A DNA stretch of 52,439 bases from JBBQNY01 sp038255255 (GTDB taxonomy: Bacteria > Pseudomonadota > Gammaproteobacteria > Xanthomonadales > Ahniellaceae). The translations under genes were made by a program, and so were the position numbers. Under the pieces are notes generated by a model, which was not told where the DNA came from, searched no databases, and saw only the letters and a list, made by a program, of their open reading frames with translations. Numbering within the stretch: position 1 is the stretch's first letter; each line of letters opens with the position of its first letter. The stretch spans positions 1-52,439 of the forward strand of contig JBBSLL010000022.1 of NCBI GenBank assembly GCA_038255255.1, given 5' to 3'. Shown piece by piece: positions 43,956 to 52,426 of this stretch.

Positions 43956-44559
43956 AGCGCCGTAGGACCTCGTCGCGCGGGGCGCGCTGCTGAGGGTGCC
44001 CGTGCACCGGATCGAGCGGCGCTTCGCGAAGACCATCGCGCTTGAAAAGAATGAGTTGGAATCCAACCCCGTCCGCACAGATTGTGAACGCCGGCAAGGT
44101 GCGTTCGGCGCCGTGCGCATAGCGCAGTCGCCTCTGGACCTGGTCGTAGCGGACACCACGTGTTTCCAGATGGTCGATAAGTGCGAGTTCGTCGTCGTGG
44201 AAGAGATGCAATGTGACGGGCGAGTGCTCATCCGCCGTGCCCTCGAGGACGGGCCCAACCAGCCGCGGCTCGAAGGCCCGCAGAAAATCCATGGCCTCGA
44301 CCGCGGCTTCGAGACGCACGCGCTGAGCAGACTCGCGCGAGCCGGAACCGAACAGGGCCTGACGGGTGCGCAGGGCCTGGTCGATTTCGTCGTTCTGCGG
44401 CAGTAGTCGCACGTCGGTGACGCCGAAGCGGGCGCCAGCCTTGCGCCGCGCCAGCGCGTAGTCTCGATTTCCCTGGTGTTCGAGGACGCGCGCAGCTTCG
44501 TCGGCGACGGCTTGCCGGACTTCGGGGCCTGATCGCCCATGGCGAGAACGCGGAGTCAT
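43951..44559 (-). CDS. Conserved protein of unknown function
   Basis: A 202-residue cytoplasmic protein from ATG 44559, 4 bases after the mrcA stop codon, so the two genes are probably one transcript. Two parts are visible: an N-terminal helical segment (EVRQAVADEAARVLEHQGNRDYALARRKAGARFG), then an alpha/beta domain with GPVLEGTADEHSPVTLHLFHDDELALIDHL. I know this layout as a conserved proteobacterial hypothetical protein that has sometimes been described as nucleotidyltransferase-like; I cannot support an activity. The final codons run into the repeat at 43888-43955. Confidence 0.75.
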   Translation of the reverse strand: MTPRSRHGRSGPEVRQAVADEAARVLEHQGNRDYALARRKAGARFGVTDVRLLPQNDEIDQALRTRQALFGSGSRESAQRVRLEAAVEAMDFLRAFEPRLVGPVLEGTADEHSPVTLHLFHDDELALIDHLETRGVRYDQVQRRLRYAHGAERTLPAFTICADGVGFQLILFKRDGLREAPLDPVHGHPQQRAPRDEVLRRL

Positions 44560-44563
44560 CGCC

Positions 44564-47041
44564 CTAGAACAGGTCGTAGCCCTGTTCCGACTCCCGCGCC
44601 GCCGAGTTGGCCGACTGCGCATTGGCGAGCCTGCCGAGGTCCTCATTGCGGAAGTACTCCACCACGCCGCCATCCTTGGTGGGCACTCCGGCGCCGCTGG
44701 TGACTTGCACCGCCGTCATGCCGGACGGCGGTTCAAAGGGCGATTCCGGAACCCCCTCGAGGGCGACCCGCATGAAGGCCACCCACATGGGCAGGGCCAC
44801 GCGCGCGGCGTACTCGCCTTTCCCGAGCGGCGTGAAATCATCGAAGCCCATCCACGCGGTGCAGACGATCCGGTCGTTGAAGCCCGAGAACCAGCCATCC
44901 CGATGTTCGTTGGTCGTGCCGGTCTTGCCCGCCAGGTCTTCGCGCTTCAGTACGAGCGCTCCTCGGCCGGTTCCGCGGCGGATCACGTCGCGCATCATCG
45001 AGGTCAACATGAAGGCATTGCGTGCATCGATGGCCCGGGTCGCAAGTGCAGGGCCGCTCGCCCGCACCGCGCTCGATTCCTCGGGCTCTGCCGGCGGTGG
45101 GGGCGAGTCGCCGAGCAGCACGGACAGATCCTGGGCGTCGCCGGCGCCCGGGAGCTGGTCGCCTTGTGCGACCCGCTCAGGACAATCGCGGCAGGCGCGT
45201 GGCGGACGCGCGACATAGATTTCCTTGCCGTCGCGATCGAGGACGCGCGCCATCACGTAAGGCTCGACGCGATAGCCGCCATTGGCAAATACGGCGTATC
45301 CCCGCGCCATGGTGATCGGGGCCACGGACGCCGTACCGAGGGCGAGCGACATGTTTTCGGGCAGGGACTCGAGTGGAAACCCGAATCGCTTGATGTACTC
45401 ACGCGCAAAGCCGACGCCGATCGTGTCGAGGAGCCGAACCGATACGAGGTTGCGGGACTGCGTCAACGCCTGGCGCAGCTTCATGGGTCCGTAAAACTTT
45501 CCGTCGTCGTTCTGGGGACGCCAGACGCCGGTCCGGCTCGACGGGTCGGGAAACTCCACCGGCGCATCGTTGACGACACTCGCGGGCGTAAAGCCGCGTT
45601 CCAGCGCCGCGGAGTAGATGAAGGGCTTGAAACTCGAACCTGGGTTGCGGTTGCTCTGCACCGCCCGGTTGAACTTGGAGAGGCGGAAGTGATAACCGCC
45701 GACGAGCGCCCGCATCGCGCCATCGTCAGGGTCGAGGGCGACCAGTGCCGCCTGGGCCGCGGGTATCTGCGCGAGCCTCCATGACTGGTCGGGGCCCCGC
45801 TGGATGCGCACGACGTCACCGCGCTTCAGAACCTGGGAGACGGCGCTCGGCGCCGCTCCCCGCGCGTTGGCCTTGAGATACGGACGCGCCCATGCCACGC
45901 CCGCAAACTCGAGGGAAGTCTCGGTGCCGTCGGCAAACGCGAGCCGTGCACTGCGTCGGTCCACCGCGATCACCACAGCAGGCAGTTGTCCCGCGACCGC
46001 GTGATGGCTGGCGAGCGCCTGGCGCCACTCGGCCGGGCCACTGTCCTCTGGCAATTCGACGTGCGCTTCGGGGCCGCGATATCCATGCCGACGGTCGTAC
46101 TCCTCGAGCCCCGCACGCACCCCAAGTTCAGCGGCCTGCTGCAGCTGCGACGTCACCGTGGTGGTGATTGTGTAACCCGCTGTCAACGCCTCGGCGCCGA
46201 GCCTGGCGAGCGCCTCCTGCCGCACCATTTCCGCCAGATAAGGGGCGTGCATCTCGAGCTGCGGCTCGTGCGGGGCGGCGCGATCAGGGGTGCGCACGGC
46301 GGCGGCGTACTCCGCCGGGCTGATGAAGCCCTCATCGCGCATCCGCAACAGCACGTAGTCGCGCCGCTGCAGGGCGCGCGTCGGATTGTTCAGCGGATTG
46401 CCGCTCGAGGGAAACTTCGGCAGCGCCGCCAGCATTGCGGATTCGGCAAGCGACAGCTGGTCAAGGGTCTTGCCGTAATAGAAGTCCGCGGCCGCCACCA
46501 CGCCGTAGGCGCGATAACCGAAGAAGATCTTGTTGAGATACAGCTCCAGGATCTCGTCCTTGCCGAGTTCACGCTCCATGCGGAGCGCCAGGAAGATCTC
46601 CGCCAGCTTGCGGTTGACCGAGTACTCGGAGCTCAGGAAGAAATTCCGCGCCACCTGCTGGGTGATGGTGCTGCCGCCGGGGACGCGCTTGTCCCTGGTG
46701 GTGGCGAGCAGCCATGCCGCCCTGGAGATGCCGACGAAATCCACGCCCGGATGCTGATAGAAGCGCGCATCCTCGATGGCCAGGAAGGCCTGGCGCAATC
46801 GCTTGGGAATCATCTCGAGGTCGACGGGCGTGCGCCGGGCTTCCCCGAAGATTCCCATCAGCTTGCCGTCCGCGCTGTACACCCGCAGCGGGACCTGCAG
46901 GCGGATCTCCCGGATCTGCTCCGACGTGGGAAGTTTCGGCGCGATCAGCCAATAGGCGACGCCTACCGCGGCCACCCCCAGCAGGGCGGCGAACAGGCCG
47001 AGCCCGACGATCCAGCGCAACAAACGAAGCAAACGAGACAT
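44564..47041 (-). CDS. mrcA: Penicillin-binding protein 1A (bifunctional PBP)
   Basis: An 825-residue class A PBP, polymerising and cross-linking peptidoglycan. N-terminal transmembrane helix at about 10-33; the glycosyltransferase domain shows EDARFYQHPGVD and RVPGGSTITQQVARN. The transpeptidase triad is complete: S469-S-F-K472, S529-R-N531 and K706-T-G (AGKTGTTNEHRDGWF). Length and the mrcA/pilM divergent order match gammaproteobacterial PBP1A. The start at ATG 47041 is directly preceded by a 12-base C-run (coding strand) instead of a clear ribosome-binding site. Confidence 0.96.
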   Translation of the reverse strand: MSRLLRLLRWIVGLGLFAALLGVAAVGVAYWLIAPKLPTSEQIREIRLQVPLRVYSADGKLMGIFGEARRTPVDLEMIPKRLRQAFLAIEDARFYQHPGVDFVGISRAAWLLATTRDKRVPGGSTITQQVARNFFLSSEYSVNRKLAEIFLALRMERELGKDEILELYLNKIFFGYRAYGVVAAADFYYGKTLDQLSLAESAMLAALPKFPSSGNPLNNPTRALQRRDYVLLRMRDEGFISPAEYAAAVRTPDRAAPHEPQLEMHAPYLAEMVRQEALARLGAEALTAGYTITTTVTSQLQQAAELGVRAGLEEYDRRHGYRGPEAHVELPEDSGPAEWRQALASHHAVAGQLPAVVIAVDRRSARLAFADGTETSLEFAGVAWARPYLKANARGAAPSAVSQVLKRGDVVRIQRGPDQSWRLAQIPAAQAALVALDPDDGAMRALVGGYHFRLSKFNRAVQSNRNPGSSFKPFIYSAALERGFTPASVVNDAPVEFPDPSSRTGVWRPQNDDGKFYGPMKLRQALTQSRNLVSVRLLDTIGVGFAREYIKRFGFPLESLPENMSLALGTASVAPITMARGYAVFANGGYRVEPYVMARVLDRDGKEIYVARPPRACRDCPERVAQGDQLPGAGDAQDLSVLLGDSPPPPAEPEESSAVRASGPALATRAIDARNAFMLTSMMRDVIRRGTGRGALVLKREDLAGKTGTTNEHRDGWFSGFNDRIVCTAWMGFDDFTPLGKGEYAARVALPMWVAFMRVALEGVPESPFEPPSGMTAVQVTSGAGVPTKDGGVVEYFRNEDLGRLANAQSANSAARESEQGYDLF

Positions 47042-47042
47042 C

Positions 47043-47054
47043 GGGGGGGGGGGG
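47043..47054. repeat. 12-base homopolymer (poly-C on the mrcA strand)
   Basis: Twelve G's on the top strand, from one base before the mrcA start codon outward. It occupies the place of the Shine-Dalgarno sequence. Homopolymers this long are prone to slippage in replication and in sequencing. Confidence 0.95.
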
Positions 47055-47075
47055 CAGACAATCGGAAGGCGCGAG

Positions 47076-47104
47076 AGTATAGGTGACGTTCGTAGCAGGG
47101 TTCG
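47076..47104 (-). promoter_or_regulatory. Possible mrcA promoter
   Basis: A consensus-like -10 TATACT on the reverse strand at 47076-47081. The best -35 at 17-base spacing (CGAACC, 47099-47104) is poor. The start would lie about 30 bases upstream of mrcA, with the homopolymer in the 5' leader. Confidence 0.4.
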
Positions 47105-47162
47105 TGCGATAAGGGCCGAGGGGACGGTTTAGGCAGTTGTGGTCAAAATGTGACGGCCACCG

Positions 47163-47191
47163 TTGATATTCCGTTAAAGATCATATTTAAT
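47163..47191 (+). promoter_or_regulatory. Promoter of the pilMNOPQ operon
   Basis: -35 TTGATA (47163-47168), 17-base spacer, -10 TTTAAT (47186-47191), in the most AT-rich stretch of the window. The start lies about 45 bases before pilM. Confidence 0.75.
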
Positions 47192-47240
47192 GCTTTTACG
47201 CATCTTTCGCTCGTAAGGGCGCGTGCCAAGGGGAAAAAGG

Positions 47241-48302
47241 GTGGGGCTATTCGCCAGCAAGACACCTCCTCTGATTGGGGTGGACATCAGCTCGACCGCT
47301 GTGAAGGTCTTGCAGCTGAGCCAGACCGGCGGCCGCTATCGGGTCGAACACTACGCTGTCGAGCCCCTGCCTCCGAACGCCGTTGTCGAGAAGAACCTCG
47401 TCGAGGTGGAAGCCGTGGGCGAAGCTATTCGCCGCGCAATCAACCGCTCCGGGACCAAGACGCGCTTCGCGGCGGCGGCTGTTTCCGGGTCCGCGGTCAT
47501 TACCAAGCTCATTCCGATGCTGGCGTCGGACGCAAATGATGAAGGCCTCGAAGACCTGGTGCAGTCCGAGGCGGGGCAGTACATCCCGTATCCGCTCGAG
47601 GAAGTCAGCCTCGATTTCGAGGTGGTGGGCCCGGTGAAGGACAACCCGGAGATGGTCAACGTGCTGCTGGCAGCATCGCGCACGGAGAATGTCGAAGCCC
47701 GCGCCGCAGCGCTCGAAGTCGGCGGGCTCGAAGCCCGCGTCATCGACGTCGAGGCGTTTGCGATGGAAAACGCCTTCCAGCTGGTTTCCGAGCAACTCAG
47801 CGTTCCGCGCGACGGCCTCGTCGCGGTGGTGGACATTGGCGCCACCATGACCACGTTGATCGTCCTGAAGAACCAGCGCGCGGTGTACACGCGAGAGCAG
47901 GTGTTCGGCGGCAAGCAGCTGACTGATGAAGTCATGCGGCGTTACGGCCTCACCTACGAGGAAGCAGGCCTCGCCAAGCGCCAGGGCGGGCTGCCCGAGT
48001 CGTACGAGATCGAGGTGCTCGAGCCGTTCAAGGAAGCCATGGTGCAGCAGATCAGTCGCCTGCTGCAGTTCTTCTACGCCGGCAGCGAATACAGTCGCGT
48101 CGATCAGCTGGTGCTTGCGGGTGGGTGCGCCTCCATTCCCGGCGTGAGCGAGATGGTGCAGGAGCAGATGGGTGTGCCGGCGATCATTGCCAATCCGCTC
48201 GCCGGCATGTCGCTGTCGTCGCGCGTGCAGGCGCATTCGCTGGCGCAGGACGCCCCGGCCTTGATGATTGCCTGCGGCCTTGCGCTCAGGAGCTTCGACT
48301 GA
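47241..48302 (+). CDS. pilM: Type IV pilus assembly protein PilM
   Basis: A 353-residue actin-like cytoplasmic protein (usual length 354) that binds the N-terminus of PilN. The ATPase-fold motifs are GVDISSTAVKVLQL and VVDIGATMTTLIVLKN, with SEAGQYIPYPLEEVSLDFEV between and LVLAGGCASIPG near the end. GTG 47241 is the start: homologues begin MGLF-type (here VGLFASKTPPLIGVD) and AAGGGGAAAAAGG lies just upstream. The earlier GTG at 47223 adds only six residues. pilN follows with a TGATG overlap. Confidence 0.96.
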   Translation: MGLFASKTPPLIGVDISSTAVKVLQLSQTGGRYRVEHYAVEPLPPNAVVEKNLVEVEAVGEAIRRAINRSGTKTRFAAAAVSGSAVITKLIPMLASDANDEGLEDLVQSEAGQYIPYPLEEVSLDFEVVGPVKDNPEMVNVLLAASRTENVEARAAALEVGGLEARVIDVEAFAMENAFQLVSEQLSVPRDGLVAVVDIGATMTTLIVLKNQRAVYTREQVFGGKQLTDEVMRRYGLTYEEAGLAKRQGGLPESYEIEVLEPFKEAMVQQISRLLQFFYAGSEYSRVDQLVLAGGCASIPGVSEMVQEQMGVPAIIANPLAGMSLSSRVQAHSLAQDAPALMIACGLALRSFD

Positions 48303-48958
48303 TGGCAAGAATCAACCTACTTCCGTGGCGCGAGCAGCGCCGCAAGGCGCGCGAGAAGGAATTCTTCGCGATGCTGGGCGCCGCAGCCGGCGCCGCAGTG
48401 CTTTCCTTCCTCGGGTTGATGCTTTATTTCGGCGGCCAGATCGACGGCCAGCTCGAGCGCAACGCCTATCTCGAGAGGGAAATCGCGCAGCTCGACGTCA
48501 AGATCAAGGAAATCGAGGAACTCGACCAGACTCGCGAGCGGCTGCTGTCGCGCAAGAAGGCGATCGAGGAACTCCAGGCGGATCGCGCGCGCATGGTGCA
48601 CCTCTTCGATGAGCTGGTGCGGACCGTGCCCGACGGCGTCTATCTCCGGACCGTAAAGCAGGCGGGCGAGGTCCTGACCCTCGAAGGCAACGCCGAATCG
48701 AACACGCGCGTGGCGACTTACATGCGCAGCCTCGAAGCATCGGAGTGGCTCGAGAACCCCGATCTCGGCATCGTGCAGACTCAGGCTGACCCGTCGAAGG
48801 AAGCGGACCCGCGCAACCGCTACGCTTTCATCCTCCGCATCACGCTCTCCAAGCCCAAGGGCCAGGGCACCGATGACGGCCTGGATGCGGGCGCGGATCC
48901 CACCGCACCGGCCAGTGCCACCCCGATTCCGCCGCCCCCGAGCGGAGGCGCGACATGA
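48302..48958 (+). CDS. pilN: Type IV pilus assembly protein PilN
   Basis: A 218-residue inner-membrane protein. The conserved INLLPWREQRRK motif at residues 4-15 binds PilM in the cytoplasm. A single transmembrane segment at about 26-45 is followed by a coiled coil (LERNAYLEREIAQLDVKIKEIEEL) and a ferredoxin-like periplasmic domain. The C-terminal Pro/Ala tail is a little longer than usual. ATGs overlap those of pilM and pilO. Confidence 0.95.
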   Translation: MARINLLPWREQRRKAREKEFFAMLGAAAGAAVLSFLGLMLYFGGQIDGQLERNAYLEREIAQLDVKIKEIEELDQTRERLLSRKKAIEELQADRARMVHLFDELVRTVPDGVYLRTVKQAGEVLTLEGNAESNTRVATYMRSLEASEWLENPDLGIVQTQADPSKEADPRNRYAFILRITLSKPKGQGTDDGLDAGADPTAPASATPIPPPPSGGAT

Positions 48959-49638
48959 AACTTTCGGACTTCCGCAACCTCGACTTCAACCGTGCGGGCA
49001 GCTGGCCGCAGGGCGTCAAGGTGACGTTCTGCATACTCCTTTTCGCATTCCTGCTGTTCGCGGGCTACTGGTTCAAGGTGCGCGGCCAGCGCGAGGAACT
49101 CAAGCAGCACGAGGCCACCGAAGCCCAGCTGATTGCGACTTTCACCGAAAAGCAGCGGCGGGTGGTCAACCTCGGTGCACTCCGGGTGCAGCTGGAAGAG
49201 ATGCAGGAGATCATCAAGAAGATGATCGAGCAGCTTCCCAGCAAGACGGAAATGCCCGACCTGCTGGTCGACATCTCGCAGACGGCGCTGTCGAGCGGGC
49301 TCGACAACCAGAAGTTCGAACCCGGTGCGGACGTCCAGAAAGAGCTCTACGTGGAAAAGCCCATCTCGCTCAAGATGGTGGGTGGATTCCATCAGTTCGG
49401 GCATTTCGTGAGCGGCGTCGCCTCGCTGCCGCGAGTCGTGATCCTCACCATGCACGACATCGCGCTGAGACCTGAAGAAAAAGGCGGCACAGTCACCGCT
49501 GGCGGCGCTCTGGTGCTCGAAGGAACCGTGAAAACCTATCGATACCTCGATCCAGACGAAGCCGCCGCCGCCGCTGCCGCGACCGACACACCCGCAGGTG
49601 GCGCGCCTGCCGCGCCTCCCGCAGCCGGGGGGCTCTGA
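48955..49638 (+). CDS. pilO: Type IV pilus assembly protein PilO
   Basis: A 227-residue inner-membrane protein that dimerises with PilN. Residues 3-12 (LSDFRNLDFN) are the family N-terminus; one transmembrane segment (about 23-40), a coiled coil and a C-terminal domain with LPRVVILTMHDIAL follow. The last 30 residues are an unusual Ala/Pro-rich tail (AAAAAAATDTPAGG...). It overlaps pilN by 4 bases and precedes pilP by 2. Confidence 0.95.
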   Translation: MKLSDFRNLDFNRAGSWPQGVKVTFCILLFAFLLFAGYWFKVRGQREELKQHEATEAQLIATFTEKQRRVVNLGALRVQLEEMQEIIKKMIEQLPSKTEMPDLLVDISQTALSSGLDNQKFEPGADVQKELYVEKPISLKMVGGFHQFGHFVSGVASLPRVVILTMHDIALRPEEKGGTVTAGGALVLEGTVKTYRYLDPDEAAAAAAATDTPAGGAPAAPPAAGGL

Positions 49639-49640
49639 GC

Positions 49641-50171
49641 ATGCGTATTCGCGTGATATCTCCCGGACCGCGCACACTCGTTATTGGATGCTCAATCGTC
49701 CTGTTGCTCTGCGGATGCACGCGCAGCAGCGACGATCTCGTCGCGAGGGTCGAAGCCATCAAGCAGGAACCCGGCGAGCCGCTCGACCCGATCCCCGTGA
49801 TGCAGACCTTCGAAACCTTCGTCTACGCGGCCGACAACCTGCGCGATCCATTCACGCCGAGCGTGGACGAACAGGATGCCGGCACTGCCGGGCCACGCCC
49901 CGATCCCAATCGTGCGCGCGAAACACTCGAGTCGTTCCCGCTCGATACGCTGGACATGGTGGGAACGATCGGCACGGGCAATTCGCTGACGGCGTTGATC
50001 AAGGATCCGGACGGCGTCGTGCACCGGCTGCAGCGGGGCAAGTATCTCGGACAGAACTACGGCCAGATCATCCAGGTCTTCGAAGACCGGGTTGAACTGG
50101 TCGAACTCATATCGAACGGATCGGGCGGCTGGACCGAACGACCCGCGTCGATCGCGTTGGACCAAGAGTAG
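49641..50171 (+). CDS. pilP: Type IV pilus lipoprotein PilP
   Basis: A 176-residue lipoprotein (lipobox VLLLCGC) linking PilNO to the PilQ secretin. DDLVARVEAIKQEPGEPLDPIPVMQTFETFVYAADNLRDPFTP is its conserved N-terminal region and the beta-sandwich core reads MVGTIGTGNSLTALIKDPDGVVHRLQRGKYLGQNYGQI. It follows pilO by 2 bases. Confidence 0.95.
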   Translation: MRIRVISPGPRTLVIGCSIVLLLCGCTRSSDDLVARVEAIKQEPGEPLDPIPVMQTFETFVYAADNLRDPFTPSVDEQDAGTAGPRPDPNRARETLESFPLDTLDMVGTIGTGNSLTALIKDPDGVVHRLQRGKYLGQNYGQIIQVFEDRVELVELISNGSGGWTERPASIALDQE

Positions 50172-50188
50172 GCGTTGGGGACCACGAC

Positions 50189-52426
50189 ATGAGCATCTCA
50201 AGACTGCGCACAAAGGTGACCGGCATGATCAGTCGCGGAAAAACTCGACGCCAAAGCGCGCATGCGCTGCTTTGGCTTGCATTGACAGGCTCCGTTGCTC
50301 CGGCGATGGCGCAGAACGCGCTTGAAAGCGTGACGTCGGCACCCGGGCCGGGAGGACGGACCGAAATCACCCTGGACATGGCGCGGCCGCCGAGCGCGCC
50401 GAAACTCTTCACCATCGGGGCGCCACCCCGCATCGCGCTCGACCTGGCGGATACGCGCAATGCGCTGTCCGAGCGTCGGGTACCGGTTGGCCTGGGTGCC
50501 GCGGAGGCCGTGACTGCGGTGGAAGCCGGTGGTCGCACGCGGGTGATCGTCGAGCTGGACCGGATGGTCAGTTACACCACGCGCATCGAGGGGGACAAGC
50601 TGATCCTCAGCCTCGATGGCGGCAGCGGCATGGCCGCCGCGCAGACCGCGGTCATGGCCGCCAACGATCCCACGAAGATCGTCACCGTTGGCCAGAGCGC
50701 CGTGTCGAACCTCGATTTCCGCCGCGGCGGCGACGGCGAAGGCCGGGTCATCATCGGCTTCAACAACCAGAATGCATCCGCAAACGTTCGTCGCGAAGGC
50801 GACCGGCTGTTGATCGACCTCCCGGGTACCACCCTGGCCGGCGCCGTTCCCAAGCAGCTCGACGTGACGGATTTCGCAACGCCCGTGAATGGCCTGTCCG
50901 CACGGGGCACCACGGGAGGCAGCCGGGTCGAAGTGATGACCAACGGCAACTTCGAACATCTCGCGTACCAGACGGGCAACGAATACATCATCGAGGTCAC
51001 CACGCCCAAGGTCGTTTCGGAAGCGCGCCGCGCCCTCGATCCGCCCGTGTACCGCGGACAGCGGGTGACGTTCAATTTCCAGGACATTCCGGTGCGCTCG
51101 GTGCTGCAGTTGATCGCCGATGTGTCCGACCTCAACATCGTCGTCGCGGACACCGTGCAGGGCAATGTCACATTGCGGCTCGACAATGTGCCCTGGGACC
51201 AGGCACTCGACATCGTGATGAACGCCAAGGGTCTCGACAAGCGACAGTCAGGCAACGTGATCTGGGTCGCGCCGCAGGCCGAGATCACCGCGCGGGAAAC
51301 CCAGTTGGCCGAGGCGCGTGCCCGGCTCGACGACAACGCGCCACTGGTGTCCGAATACATCCAGGTGAACTACGGCAAGGCCAAGGACATCGCCGAATTG
51401 CTGACCTCCGAAGCGCTGAAGGGCGAGGGCAGCGGCGGCGGTGGCGCGGGTGGCGCCGGCGGGGCGGCGGCACAGTCCACCGGCTTCCTGTCGTCCCGCG
51501 GCAGCGTGACGTTCGACGAGCGCACCAACGTGCTGCTGGTCAACGACACGCCGGCCAAAATCAACGAGATCCGTGAACTGGTGGCTCGCCTCGATCGTCC
51601 GGTCGACCAGGTGCTGATCGAATCGCGCATCGTCATCGCGACGGAGACCTTCGGCCGCGAGATCGGAGCGCGCTTCGGCATTTCCGCGGGCTACGAGGAT
51701 CGCGACGGCAACGTGGTGACAACCGGCGGCTCCGTTGAAAGCACGGATCGCATGAACAATCTGGCGCTCAACAACAGGTTTGCCGGCCGGACCTCCGGCT
51801 TGCCGGTCGCGCAGCCCGATCCGCTCCTGGGCGCCGGAACCCTGGTGCCCAACCTGGTCGACCGCCTCAACGTCAACCTGCCCGTCGCCAATCCGGCCGG
51901 CAGCTTGGCACTCGCGGTACTCGGAGCGGATTATCTTCTGGACCTCGAGCTGTCTGCGCTCGAAACCGAAGGGCGTGGCGAAGTCGTATCGAACCCGCGC
52001 GTGATCACGGCGAACCAGCGCGAAGCGGTGATCCGCCAGGGCGACGAAGTCGGTTACGTCACGATCGCGCCAACATCGGGCGGTAATGCGATTCCGATTC
52101 CCAATGTGCAGTTCAAGGAAGTGTTGCTCGAACTCAAGGTCACGCCGACCATCACGCAGGACCAGCGCGTGTTCCTCAACATGAACGTCAAGAAGGACGA
52201 AGTGTCCGGCTTCATCAGCACTTCGATCGGCGACGTGCCGCAGATCCAGAAGCGCGAACTCAACACCGCGGTGCTCGTCGACAACGGGCAGACTGTGGTG
52301 CTGGGCGGCGTTTACGAGTTCAGCAAACGCGAGGACCTGCGCAAGGTGCCGTTCCTGGGCGATATCCCCGGCCTCGGTGCTTTGTTCCGCAACAAGAACC
52401 GCACGTCGGAAAAGCCGAACTGCTGA
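50189..52426 (+). CDS. pilQ: Type IV pilus secretin PilQ, 3' end frameshifted
   Basis: The outer-membrane secretin through which the pilus passes. Signal peptide (LLWLALTGSVAPAMAQ), two AMIN domains (about 44-260), STN domain (287-365), a Gly-rich linker (411-431), N1 domain, and the secretin core to about 740 with VVSNPRVITANQREAVIRQGDEVGY and GIDE-type FLGDIPGLGALFR. The annotated frame stops at 52426 after RTSEKPNC. Secretins normally end ...ELLIFVTP; that motif is present in the neighbouring frame from 52414, implying one base lost near there. The rest of the true C-terminus is beyond the window. Confidence 0.9.
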   Translation: MSISRLRTKVTGMISRGKTRRQSAHALLWLALTGSVAPAMAQNALESVTSAPGPGGRTEITLDMARPPSAPKLFTIGAPPRIALDLADTRNALSERRVPVGLGAAEAVTAVEAGGRTRVIVELDRMVSYTTRIEGDKLILSLDGGSGMAAAQTAVMAANDPTKIVTVGQSAVSNLDFRRGGDGEGRVIIGFNNQNASANVRREGDRLLIDLPGTTLAGAVPKQLDVTDFATPVNGLSARGTTGGSRVEVMTNGNFEHLAYQTGNEYIIEVTTPKVVSEARRALDPPVYRGQRVTFNFQDIPVRSVLQLIADVSDLNIVVADTVQGNVTLRLDNVPWDQALDIVMNAKGLDKRQSGNVIWVAPQAEITARETQLAEARARLDDNAPLVSEYIQVNYGKAKDIAELLTSEALKGEGSGGGGAGGAGGAAAQSTGFLSSRGSVTFDERTNVLLVNDTPAKINEIRELVARLDRPVDQVLIESRIVIATETFGREIGARFGISAGYEDRDGNVVTTGGSVESTDRMNNLALNNRFAGRTSGLPVAQPDPLLGAGTLVPNLVDRLNVNLPVANPAGSLALAVLGADYLLDLELSALETEGRGEVVSNPRVITANQREAVIRQGDEVGYVTIAPTSGGNAIPIPNVQFKEVLLELKVTPTITQDQRVFLNMNVKKDEVSGFISTSIGDVPQIQKRELNTAVLVDNGQTVVLGGVYEFSKREDLRKVPFLGDIPGLGALFRNKNRTSEKPNC

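Noticed and set aside
47223..47240. Earlier GTG start for pilM
   Set aside because: It adds six basic residues and lies inside the ribosome-binding site AAGGGGAAAAAGG of the GTG at 47241, which matches homologous PilM starts.
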